A stretch of 64,000 nt of DNA. It comes from Undaria pinnatifida. Taxonomy: Eukaryota > Sar > Phaeophyceae > Laminariales > Alariaceae. The DNA lies in NCBI GenBank assembly GCA_012845835.1, contig JABAKD010000021.1:6107386-6171385 (forward strand), read 5' to 3'. The notes beneath the pieces were generated by a model. It had not been told where the DNA came from and ran no database searches. It worked only from the letters and a program-made list of their open reading frames with translations. The position numbers and the translations under genes are program-made. This document shows positions 9,933 to 20,455 of the stretch, piece by piece. Within the stretch, counting starts at the first letter, position 1. The number at the start of each line of letters is the position of its first letter.

Positions 9933-10757
9933 CCGTAAACTACACAAGATAACACACCCACATAAGATACCACACCCCCCACAGAATACGACACCCCGGT
10001 GATAATTTTGGGCGCATTTTTGCAACCATCGATTTATCACCGGGGCTACACAGGATACCACACCCCGGTGATAATTTTAGTTACGCCGCATACATTCACA
10101 GGGCCCCTCTTTTCTACCACCGGGGTCATAGAACATGTGCCCCGTGGGCACACAACACCACACCCTGCGTGCGGGGGGAACACCCCGTGTGGAGACCTCC
10201 AACAACATGAACGTTGAGGGAGAGCAAAATGCCTCTGCAAGTGCCCCCGCTTCTCCGACAACTGCTTCGACCGCAGCTGTACAGCAGGCGCAAAAACCTA
10301 CCGTGTGTGCGGACGTTCGGACAGGTATTACCCCCCCGCAATACCACACCCCTTCAAGTGTGCGGCAGCAGCGGCTCAACTCTACATGGAGTGCTTCGGT
10401 ATCCCCCCCCAAGCACGACCTGTGGGTGTTCGGAGGATATCACACCCCCTGGTTTATCACACCCCCAAACACACCCTGTGGGTGTTCGGACGTGCTATCA
10501 CACCCTCTGGTTTGTCACACCCCCACATTTATCACACACCCACATTTATCACACCCCCAAACGTACCCCGTGGGAGGTCGGACGTGCTATCACCCCCCCT
10601 GGTTTATCACACCCCCTGGGGGCCACCGCGACCAGCACTCTATCACCGGGGCTACACAAGATACCACACCCCCCACAGGATACCACACCCGGTCATAATA
10701 TTTTCAAGCACTCAAATGTATCACCGGGGGTGTGTTATCTTGTGTAGTTTACGGTAA
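9933..10757 (+). mobile_element. DNA transposon copy, right arm of a 2.2-kb inverted pair
   Basis: Plus-strand counterpart of 8570-9450. It starts TACCGTAAACTACACAAGAT and ends with the inverse of the same motif at 10748-10757. The first about 370 bp and the last about 400 bp match the left arm at over 90 percent by eye. The middle differs: after the shared frame start (MNVEGEQNASASAPASP, ATG at 10207) the two copies diverge just after CAGCAGGCG, so each has its own internal deletion. The frame here stays open to 10698 but soon translates only the subterminal repeats (HTPxFITPP), which I do not regard as protein. Confidence 0.7.
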
Positions 10758-10885
10758 GCGTTTCGCTGATATTCATAGCTGGCAATGAACGAGCTTTTTA
10801 TTTTACAGCCGGTGAAATAGTGCCATTGCTTATAGTGCCGGTATAATCAATTGACACGACTGGCACTCTCTGTACGTAGGTAGCT

Positions 10886-11098
10886 ATGAATAGCAACTAC
10901 ATTCCAATAGTGCTGGTGTCCCTAATTGCGCTGGCCTATAGTCTATACTGGCACTACTATGCGATGCTATCGTGCGACGAACGAAAACACACGAATACAC
11001 CCGCACAAGAAGAGAACGGGCATTTTTTGGGATCGCCACATAATAATCACCACACGCAGACCACATCTGGTATCAGCGCATCAGATAGACAGCGGTAA
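10886..11098 (+). CDS. Possible small single-pass membrane protein
   Basis: Seventy codons, starting MNSNYIPIVLVSLIALAYSL, which gives a clear hydrophobic segment at residues 5-26. A polar His/Thr/Asn-rich tail follows. It lies 130 bp right of the transposon arm. No homologue is recognised, no promoter is visible, and it could be an exon or chance. It is listed because the hydrophobic start directly follows an ATG and the rest is polar, as in small tail-out membrane proteins. Confidence 0.25.
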   Translation: MNSNYIPIVLVSLIALAYSLYWHYYAMLSCDERKHTNTPAQEENGHFLGSPHNNHHTQTTSGISASDRQR

Positions 11099-11978
11099 TA
11101 GTTGAGTTGCACACACAGAGCAGCAACAGCAGATCCGGCGGAACTACGATCAGCAGCAGCGTTTAACGCAGCAGTCCGCCTGACCCTCGTTACGTTAGCC
11201 TTCGGAACATTTGGTGTTGATGTTCATATTCGATTTGTTGTTCATGTCTTCAGGCAGAGTTGTTGGTGGTTCCTGAGGGGGTTGGAGTTGCTTTTGAGGC
11301 GTTGTGGCGGTGCCACGTCTGGTCGTCTTCCGAAGGTAGAATTTCTGAAGCGGGACATTTTGGCCTGCATGCAGCAGCAAAAAGTGAAAGAAGCTCGTCA
11401 GTCCGGCGAAAAAGGTACGAACGCGAGAAGCTAGTTGCTAGTCGGGCCAAGAAGCCTGTGAAGGCGACAGCGGCAAGAAGTTACAGAAGCTACATTGTAG
11501 TCGGGCCAAGAAGTTGACAGTAACAAACTAGTCGGGCACAAAGACCTAGCCTGTGGAAGCGATCCCGCTTGGGCTGCTCCTATCGGCCACCCTGTAGACG
11601 TATGTATAAATGTTAAGTTGTTGTGCTCCGATAATAACTGTGATAAATGCATTCTCACATTTGGAATAACGTGGTCATGACGATAGAACACTCTTCTCCC
11701 TAGGTAAACAAGACAAGTGCGCGTACAAGGAAAACGGTGTAGTCCTCGTTTTTGCTCTTCTTGCGTCACCCTCTTCTGCACCTTGAAATTATCCATTTCA
11801 GCTTTTTTCGTGTGCGATTGGATTAGACGTGTTCTCACCTGCGCGTAATGTACACGGGAGTTTTTTCATGGTCCGCACTTTTTCTAATCGCTACGTGCCC
11901 GCCTCCGAATGGTACATTTTCATTGTGCTCAGTTCTAGTATTAATTTTGTTTTTCCTCATATATTAAAGAGCATATAA
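11099..11978. other. No recognisable gene; short repeated motif
   Basis: A motif CTAGTCGGGC(C)AAGAAG occurs three times at about 11438, 11496 and 11528. Overlapping short ORFs on both strands show no domain. Nothing else is seen. Confidence 0.4.
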
Positions 11979-12195
11979 ATACACTCCAGCTGTGAAATCG
12001 AAGATATCGCGCCGAAATTTATCTTTGCAAGCTTTGCGTGAAATTCTGATGGCGCGTGTTACTAAGTGCGTGTCCTCGTTGATTGAGGTGTTAGGTCGGC
12101 GATTCCCCTTGGATCTACACCGCGTAGCTTGCACCGGGGTCAACAGGGTGATGTTGATTATTCTGTGCGCGGAAACTATAAAACCCGTTTTATAT
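11979..12195 (+). repeat. Family A repeat, copy 2 (5' part)
   Basis: Starts ATACACTCCAGCTGTGAAATCG and follows the family landmarks through GCGCGGAAACTATAAAACCC, where similarity stops. It is preceded by AT-rich CATATAAA sequence, as in the other copies. Confidence 0.8.
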
Positions 12196-12389
12196 GTGGC
12201 ACTTCCAGGACATTTAGTTGTAGATTATTGTCGTCATAGTCTTGAGCCGTCTGCCCTTAGCTCAACTTCCCCTCTGCTACATGTTCCTGTCTACATTTTT
12301 TTTTTTTAAATACAACTTTGGTTATTCACAGTTTTCTGGAGGCCGTGGGTTTGGCCTCAGATGCAGCACACGTAACAACTGCAGTATTA

Positions 12390-12715
12390 TAATATAATAA
12401 CTTTATAATATTGGCGCCAGAGCACGAAACTACCTCCTAAAACTACTGGCGTTTGTGAAACAATAATTATCGTTCAATTTTATAAAATATTATAATATAA
12501 TAATTCTATAATATAGGCGTCAGAGCACGAAACTACCTTCTAAAACTACTGGCGTTTGTGAAACAATAATTATCGTTCAATTTTATAAAATATTAAAATA
12601 AAATAATTTTATAATAATGGCGTCAGAGCACGAAACTACCTTCTAAAACTACTGGCGTTTGTTTGTGAAACAATAATTATCGTTCAATTTTGTAAAATAG
12701 ATTTGATGTTTTACC
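12390..12715 (+). repeat. Three tandem copies of a 103-bp repeat
   Basis: Units begin GGCGYCAGAGCACGAAACTA at 12413, 12516 and 12619, giving an exact 103-bp period. Each unit has CTAAAACTACTGGCGTTTG and an AT-rich half (ATAATATAATAA). The third unit has a 4-bp GTTT insertion. The array runs straight into the AT-rich repeat at 12690-12910. Confidence 0.9.
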
Positions 12716-12912
12716 TAGCTCAAAATTCCCCACCTAAAGTATAAATACCAACACTTGCCATTATAGTGGACAAAAAATAGTACATCTATCTCCCAATAAA
12801 AAATCACCCGTATAGTATATTGTGAGTACCAACAACGCAGCTTGCAAAAGATGAGTATTGATCTGAGATTCGTCGAACTCACGGCTGACGTCCTTGAAAA
12901 TTAGTTGTAAAA
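12690..12912 (+). repeat. AT-rich 250-bp repeat, third copy
   Basis: Matches both units of 3930-4435, from GATGTTTTACCTAGCTCAAA to CACGGCTGACGTCCTTGAAA. About 85-90 percent identical by eye. Confidence 0.8.
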
Positions 12913-13189
12913 TAACAATCGTTCACTTACGCTCCAGTGCTTTCTTCATTTTTGTTCCCGCGTCACCCTCTTTTGGTCTGCTCGTCCCTCTCTTATTTTC
13001 GCCTTACTTTCTACCTGGCCGTTCCCTGCTAATATACTAATATTGCTACGTTTGATTATATGTTGTAGTTGTTGGATTCTACCCTCACTTATTTTTCTGC
13101 CTTTTCATAGCAATTCTGCCTTCGTTTGATATAGTTTCATCTCCGAAGGGAGAACCTGTAGAGTATGTATATATTATCATATAAAAACC

Positions 13190-14111
13190 AAAATACACTC
13201 CAGCTGTGAGATCGAAATTTTGTCGAAACTCATCATTGCAAGCTGTCTGCGATACTCCGATCGCGCGTATTACATGTTGTGTGTCCTCATTAAAGATATA
13301 GGTCGGCGACTCCCCTTACAACTACAGTGTAGCTGTCGGGGTCAACAGGGTGATTTTAGGCTGTCTGTGCGCGGAAACTATAAAACCCGTTTCTGATGGG
13401 GATGGAATCTGACAGCTGTGGAAGGAAATGCATCAATTTCTCAGGTGAATCTTGTAAGTCGAATTTCCGGCAAGGGAAGGACGAAGTTTTTAAAGACGTG
13501 GGGGCCCGATTTTGGTCAAACGAGGGGCGGGGGGGGCAGGATACGGGTGGGGCAGCTCAATTTGTGTGTGTAAACTTCAAATCCTTCTTGTGGGCGAGGG
13601 GGGGGGATGTGGGGTTTACTATGCGCGTGGTGCTAGGTCTAGTCGCTGGTGCGGGCGGTGGGGAAGGAGGGGGCGTTAGAGGCGGGGGGGAGGGGGGGGG
13701 GGGGGATTGCAGCAGCGGCATGGACGGCTCTAAAGATGATAATAAGGCGATATCCAGGGCGTGGATGTGTTTAAAACTCTGACGGATTTCGATTTTAGGT
13801 GGGGCGAAGATGAGTTGGAGCTACGGCATGAATGGCTAGATGGATAATGAGATGATATCAGCTGGCTGGTAGTATTTACTACTCTAGAGTTTGGTTTTAG
13901 GTGGGGCGTTTGAACAAGAGGGATCGGGGGGGGGGGAGCTTTTCAATAACATATATGTGCGCGGAAACTATAAACCCATAAAGGGGACGAATATAACGGT
14001 TGTAGCAAGGAGACGCGCCTTTATGTCACCCGCCTGGTAATGTTCATCATTGTAGAAGGTTTGATGTTACATCCCCTTCATATCTTTGATCTCACAGCCG
14101 GAGTGTATTTG
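13190..14111 (+). repeat. Family A copy 3 with inverted termini and G-run modules
   Basis: The left end reads AAATACACTCCAGCTGTGAG (plus strand). At 14088-14110 the same terminus occurs inverted (GATCTCACAGCCGGAGTGTA), which suggests a foldback-like unit of about 920 bp. The inside holds the family landmarks to 13500 and then G-run modules like those at 1-540 (13600-14080). The frame at 13396-13782 that spans the G runs is compositional and not a gene. Confidence 0.6.
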
Positions 14112-14679
14112 ATTATTATTTGTGACCTAAACTTCCTAAAAATCTCCCTCCCCCTCCCCCCCCCCCCCTTCTCGTTCTCCCTTGCTTAAACGCCCCACCT
14201 AATTTCGAAATCCGCCACATTAAAAATCACTTCACGCACTGGATATCACCTCATTATATTTCTAGAGCCATCCATGCCGCTGCTTCCCGCCCCCGCCCTC
14301 CGCCCTGACCGCAACCTTCTTCCTCACCGCCCGCCACATCGGCTGGACCGAGCACCACACGTATAACAAACCCCTCACCTAAAACCCTCCCCCCCCCCCC
14401 CTCCGTCCCCACCCCACCTCATCCCACCCCCACCCCCTCGAAACCACCGCCCTCTCTCTACTCAATGATTGTACGACTTACCCCAGGATGTACATGATAA
14501 ACAGATGCATTATTTTCAAAACCGTCACATTTATCCCCTCAAAATAATGTAAAGTTTTCACGCACAGATTCAGCTGTCCCACTCGCCCCACTACCGCCCC
14601 AACTCTCCCCATCTTATGATAAACTGGTGCATTTTTTTTTTTTTTTTTTCCAAAATCCGTAAGATGTACTGTATCCTTC
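14112..14679 (-). repeat. C-run modules, inverted family A interior
   Basis: Reverse-orientation modules with long C runs (14150-14170, 14390-14410). The segment 14500-14670 is the inverse of the 'AAACTATA...GGGGATAAATGTGACGGTTTTGGAAA' module seen at 16140-16200. Non-coding. Confidence 0.6.
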
Positions 14680-14970
14680 ATAATTTGTTATTGTACATGG
14701 ATCGAAAGATACAATATTTCAATCGATAGGCACAATCATGTAGATACCAATATTTTTTGACATCGCTAAATATAAGAAAGCGATACATATTGCCAAATAC
14801 AACAGGCGAGGTGATGTGGTCATATGACATGCAATGTCACCGCCATTGAGAACGAAAGGGAGAAATGCGAATCGGGTTTGTTTTGAAAGGAATGCTTAGT
14901 GTACGCGCGCTCAATCACGTTACGTCGTTACTCATATTTCGCTTGGCATAGGTATGGAGGCGATGAAGGA
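14680..14970 (+). repeat. 280-bp dispersed repeat, copy 2
   Basis: Second copy of 600-880, in the same orientation and also downstream of G-run modules. Confidence 0.75.
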
Positions 14971-15049
14971 GACGGTATGTACGGAATACCCTACGTAATA
15001 AGTTGATAGAGTGTGGTTTACCGATATTTTAATATATCATAGAAATAAG

Positions 15050-15345
15050 CATACACTCCAGCTGTGAGATCGAATATTTTTTCGAAACTCATATTTGCAA
15101 GCTGTGTGTGATACTCCAATCGCGCGTATTACAGGTTGTGTGTCATAATTAAGGATACAGGTCGGCGACTCCCCTTGCAACCACAGTGTAGCTATCAGGG
15201 TCAACAGGGTGATGTTAGGCAGTCTGTGCGCGGAAACTATAAAACCCGTTTCTGATGGGGACAAGATCTGACAGCTGCGGAAAGAAATGCATCAGTTTAT
15301 CAAGTCAATCCTGTAAGTCAATTATCCGGTGAGGGGAGGGCGGAG
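15050..15345 (+). repeat. Family A repeat, copy 4
   Basis: Starts CATACACTCCAGCTGTGAGA and runs through all landmarks to the CCGGTGAGGGGAGGGCGGAG segment. A non-family stretch of about 290 bp (15345-15637) separates it from copy 5. That stretch includes a hairpin around GAGTTCTTCATGCGAGGAAC (15449-15468). Confidence 0.85.
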
Positions 15346-15637
15346 TTTTGTACATATATAGTGTTTCGTGTTCTTGAGGACACAGGGATGATTTGGTCTC
15401 CCTCCGTAGGGGTTGCAGTTGTTTGCGCCAAAATTTCTCTGGGCGATTGAGTTCTTCATGCGAGGAACTTCCGGTAAACAAAGTATTATTATCATGAGCA
15501 CATTTTTTTTCAGCACCAAGTCCAACTATTATGGGAACATTTTGAGCGATCATTTCTGGCGACTATTTTCGTAGTTTTGAGGCTCCAGAAATAACTGCAT
15601 CAAAAATAAGCGGCGTCCATTATTATAAAAAATGAAA

Positions 15638-16260
15638 ATACACTCCAGCTGTGAGATCGAAGACTTCGTCGAAACTCATCTTTGCAAGCTGTGCGTGATT
15701 CTTCGATCGCGCGCAATATTACGAGTTGTGTGTCCTCATTAAGGATATTGGTCGGCGACTCCCCTTACAACTACAGTGTTGCTATCAGGGTCAACAGGAT
15801 GATTTTAGTCAGTCTGTGCGCGGAAACTATAAAAGCCGTTTCTGAGGGGGACAAAATCTGACAGCTGTGAAGGGAAATGTATCCTTTTATCAAGTGAATC
15901 TTGTAAGTCGAATAACCGGTGAGGGGGGTGGGGCGAAGTTTTGAAGGACGTGGGGGCCTGGTTTTGATCAAAAGCGAGCGGGTTTTGAGGGGGCGGGGGG
16001 GGGGGGGGGGAGGGGGCAATTTGTGCATGTAAGCTATAAATCCTTTCGAGGGGATAAATCTGACAGTTTTGGCACCAGTATAGTATTGGGGGCGGGGGGG
16101 GGGGGTTGGGGCGGGGGGGGGGGGGGGGGGGCAGCTCAATATGTGCCTGGAAACTATACATTATTCGACGGGGATAAATGTGACGGTTTTGGAAATAATA
16201 CATCAGTTTATCATGTATATCCTGGGGTAAGTCGTACAATCAGTGAGTAAAGAGAGGGTG
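15638..16260 (+). repeat. Family A repeat, copy 5 (longest)
   Basis: Complete 5' part followed by three successive modules, each beginning with a G run and the core TGTGCxxGxAAxCTATAxAxxC, at about 15815, 16020 and 16140. This shows that the 3' half of the family is itself a tandem of a module of about 120 bp with variable G runs. Confidence 0.85.
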
Positions 16261-18070
16261 GAGTGTTCGAGGGGGTGGGGTTGGGATGGGTTGGGGGGGA
16301 GGTGCTTCTGTTATCTGGAAGGTGGTTTTATGTTGAATTGGTAGGTCATGTTTTGCCGTTTGCCTCAATTTGTGAAATCTGGTACACACGCTGTAGGCGG
16401 CGACGTTAGTTCGCCGCCGCCTCTGCTGCTGTTTCTGCTGCTGTGCTGCTGCTGTGCTGCTGCTGTGGTGCTGCCATGGTCGTTTTGACGGTAGTGGTGC
16501 AGCTGCTGTCGCGTTTGTGTGCGGGGACGAAGCTATGTCTCGCACACAACGACAAGCGCGGTGGGCCGTCGTACATGTGTTTGTGATTCTTTGTTATGGG
16601 TGATGGGTGACGTGTACAGCAGATAGGAACCATAGCAGGTACAGAGTAGGCACTGGTTACGTGTGATACTTGGTACGAGTTAGTATGCAAACGTCAAATA
16701 ATCCCAGTTCTGCGAGGTTGGAAGAGCGGTTGTTTCTGGGCTCAGGAATCACAAGATCCGCTGAGTTCTGGCCTCGATTATATCTGAACCCAGAAATGAC
16801 GATGATTTATGGTCTTATAGTGGATGGTTTTTGTTTCTGGCGTCGAAGATCTCCGTTAAAGAGAGAAACAATCGACGGAAATATTTTTCTAAATATTTGG
16901 TTTAAGGCATAGAAGCTTGGTCGGGTTGTGCGAAGCCTTTGAAGTCATTTTTCGTGTGAAATATTTAGGTTATCATGTGAGGACCTCAGGGACTGATGCT
17001 GCAAGTATACCGTGGGATGGCTCCTTACTTGGACTCGGCCCTGGGATTAGATAATCGAAACTTCAATTTCTAGGTCAAATCGCTTCGTTTGAGCGCGGTC
17101 TTCGAGGTACGGCTCCAACGCCCCTCGCCCTGGCTTATCCATTCCGCATCTCGCGGATGGAGGCTGAGCGAGGCTAGCGAAAAGTGCGCAACTTTTTTTT
17201 TCGGAACGGTACACGTACCGCTCCAGTTATTGATCTCAGATCTCGTGACGTATGGAGGGGTTGATAAAATTCAACGTGGCAAGACATTCTTTCCAAATTG
17301 GCGTAATAATTTGTCGCAAAACAAAGAATTCTGACGACCGTGAAACAAATCTCCATGGTCCTCACAGCAGTAGGGCATATATTTCACGGATTTCGGTAGG
17401 TATGCACGTACGTGGATAATATTAGACGTGGCAAGCGCACGCAAACCTAAAACGAGGTAGTGATGACGATTACTGCGCCAGTAAAAGTCACACACCAGCA
17501 TTGCGAGTTGCTTCGTCCCCGGCCTCGAGGGCGGTAGTAGTGCGGGCACATGGACATAGTTTGTGCTCGTGCGAGTATTATAGGTACGACTGAGAGCACA
17601 CACTAATGCTCTTGCACACACACGTTTTTTGTCTGACTTATGGCATGGGGAGGTGTACCAAAACTGAGGGAATAACTTTTCGACATGTAAGCAGTAACGG
17701 AGAAAGCGTTCCTGTTGTTAAGCTGTGCCTCGCGAAGGTCGCAGTAGTAGTAGACGGTATCCACAGATGAAACCAGTGGCATGCAATTGTCCGCGTATCG
17801 CGTCGTTCGGTGTTTCTTGTGGCTCTCTGAAGAAGTATTTGTGTGGAAATTGTGCATTGTTGTTGCCGTGGGGCCTTTCTCCGTTACTGTTTTTGTCGTT
17901 TGCTGGTGAAATCAACTGAAAGCGGTCGTGTTGATACGTAACTGACAAGTAATTTTGTGCTGCTTCTTAACGTGCTCCTTGCTGCAGATTATCTAGATGA
18001 GTGATGGATAATTTCATGTGAGATATGTGGGTGACTGACAATTTCATGTGAGATATATTATAAAAAATGA
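16261..18070. other. No recognisable gene
   Basis: CTG-rich imperfect microsatellite at about 16420-16475. At 16920-16990 a plus-strand stretch reads FRVKYLGYHV, reminiscent of a reverse-transcriptase segment, and a similar diverged stretch lies near 21495. I cannot extend either into a domain. A near-repeat ACAATTTCATGTGAGATAT occurs at about 18010 and 18040. Confidence 0.35.
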
Positions 18071-18625
18071 AAATACACTCCAGCTGTGAGATCGAAGATT
18101 TCGTCGAAACTCATCTTTGCAAGTTGTGTGTGATACTCCGATCGCGTGTAGTACGAGTTGTGTGTCCTCATCAAGGATATAAGTCGGCGATACGAGTACA
18201 ACTACAGTGTAGCTATCAGGGTCAACAGGGTGATTTTTGTCAGTCTGTGCGCGGAAACTATAAAACCCGTTTCTGAGGGGGACACAATCTGACAGCTGTG
18301 GAGGGAAATGTATCTTTTATCAAGTGAATCCTGTAAGTCGAATAACCGGTGCGGGGGGGGGGTAGTTTTGAAGGACGTTAGGGCCTGGTTTTGATCAAAA
18401 GCGAGCGTGGTGGGGGGGGGAGGGGGGAGGGGGGGCGAACGGGCGGGCAATTTGTGCATGTAAGCTATAAATCCTTTCAAGGGGATAAATCTGACGGTTT
18501 TGGAAAAAAAAAAAAAAAAAAATGCACCCGTTCATCATGAGGGGGGGGGGGGGGGTTGGGGGGGGAGTGGGGCGTGTGGGGCATCTCAATGTGTGCGTGG
18601 AAACTATACGTAATTTTGATATATA
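18071..18625 (+). repeat. Family A repeat, copy 6
   Basis: Starts AATACACTCCAGCTGTGAGA and carries all landmarks, then two further modules with G runs at about 18405-18440 and 18540-18556. An A run of about 18 at 18504-18522 interrupts one module. Confidence 0.85.
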
Positions 18626-18629
18626 TGTA

Positions 18630-18795
18630 GAGCCGGTCACACCGGTGGTCAATAAAGTGGATGTCTTCGAATACTACTAGAGGTGGTCCCTGAGTTCGAT
18701 TCTCACCGTTGTGATATTTGACTTTATTATCAGATAAGTGCAAAAGGAGATCAACAGACTGCTGAGAACGCCAAGAAACACGGGTAGGTAGTCTA
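18630..18795 (+). mobile_element. tRNA-headed SINE, family 2, copy 1
   Basis: The head is GCCGGTCACACCGGTGGTC, with box B GAGTTCGATTCTC at about 18694-18706. The body continues ATTTGACTTTATTATC and ends near GACTGCTGAGAACGCC. It aligns with 31870-32042 (minus strand), which shares the head, box B and the 3' segment CTGAGAGCGCC. It is not a tRNA gene because the anticodon region is too long and the stems do not close. Confidence 0.6.
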
Positions 18796-20214
18796 CACTT
18801 CGACGCAAATCGAGACGAGGGAAGAAAATGCTGAAATATTCTCGCGACAAAAGTTATTTCATGTACCCTAGTGGGCAGGGGGCAGGAGGGCCCGCAATGT
18901 GACCCCGGATATGAATTTACAACTAGGAGGGAGGGCGAGAGTATTGCGAGGGCAATATATGGGAAGGAAAAGAGAATGAAACGGCTTTATTATTCTGGTC
19001 TAATCAGATAATCAAACGAGTTGCGCCGATCTCGGACTCGATCTGGACTGAATTATGCAATCGGTTAATGTAACACCTCTCCAATCACAGGCAGGAATGA
19101 AATGATATTCATTGAACTTGCTTAACTCCCTAGTGAGTGGTGGTTTCCTCTATCCACGAATCCCGGCTAAGCCGATCTATCGAATACCCGTAGTTTGAGG
19201 GTTACACTGTGCGGGGCGGTATCGAGGCAAAGGGTCAAATGAAATGTCCGCGCACGGGGGTTGTGATATGCGAACCAGCCTTCAACAGTGCGAGCTGCCC
19301 TTGATTTTTTTCTACCGGTAAATATGTTGAAGGATTTCTGAACCGGGGGGTTGAACCCATTTTGTGTGGGACTGTCGTTTTTTGAGAACCTCAGCAATTT
19401 AGGGCTTTCACACCGTGCGATGTGATAGGACCCGGGAACAGTCAGGTTTCGTCCACGGTTTGTTAGAGTTGATGACGTATGGAAGGATTTCTGGAACGGG
19501 GACGGAGCTCTATCGTTATCGGGTGCGTCGGAACGCCCCCCCCCCCCCGCCCCCCCATTGGCTGGCCTACATGCTTCCCGGGTGTCTTTGGCTCTACGGG
19601 CTGAACGGCCAATGTACGATAAACCAATGTGAATAGATGATTGCCACACCATCATGGGGGGCTGTGTCGACCAGGCGGAGAGATCGGTTAACGTCCCTGC
19701 TTTGTCATAATTTCTAAAGCGGGAGTAAGTCTCTATCCTCCATTATGTCCGAGCCCCAGCCAGTCAGCGGTAAGCCAAAGAGGTTACGGTGTACGCCGTG
19801 CGGGGCGGTGTGGGCACGGGAGATTGTCGTTACTGTTCCCGCGTTTTTGGGGCTGTAGAGGTTCGGGGGATTCATTAATCGGGGATGAGACCCTGTGTTC
19901 CCCGTGTGCGACGGAAACGCCGCCCGTTGATGGACTTCTACCCGCCTAGGACGGCACTGTTGACCTCGAACCAATCAGTGATTATCGAACGCGGTTGAGG
20001 TTTCATCACATTGAGCGGCGGTCGGGTGTCTTCGCCTTGTGGGAGGGTGTCCACCCGAGAAAGCTTAAAATATAAAATTCGGTTCACATGAGAAAACGGC
20101 AGCAAGTTCTCGGCATAAGTAGCTCCTGGTTTTCTATAAAAAAAATCCGTACAGCTGTCGTACTATGGCATGATTTTGGTGCCGACATGCGCTGATACCA
20201 GGCATGTAGCCATA
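18796..20214. other. No recognisable gene
   Basis: Short ORFs without domains. The phrase GAAGGATTTCTGRAACSGGG occurs twice (about 19329 and 19482), and TGTGCGGGGCGGT twice (about 19209 and 19798), pointing to old internal duplication. A C run is at about 19539-19548. Confidence 0.4.

Positions 20215-20455
<241 letters not shown>

Noticed and set aside
13396-13782. 128-codon plus-strand frame, Gly-rich
   Set aside because: Runs through family A sequence and G runs; compositional artefact.
1-16260. CRISPR-like array from the regularly recurring G-run modules
   Set aside because: Units are diverged, of unequal length, occur in both orientations and sit in a eukaryotic genome; they are dispersed repeats.
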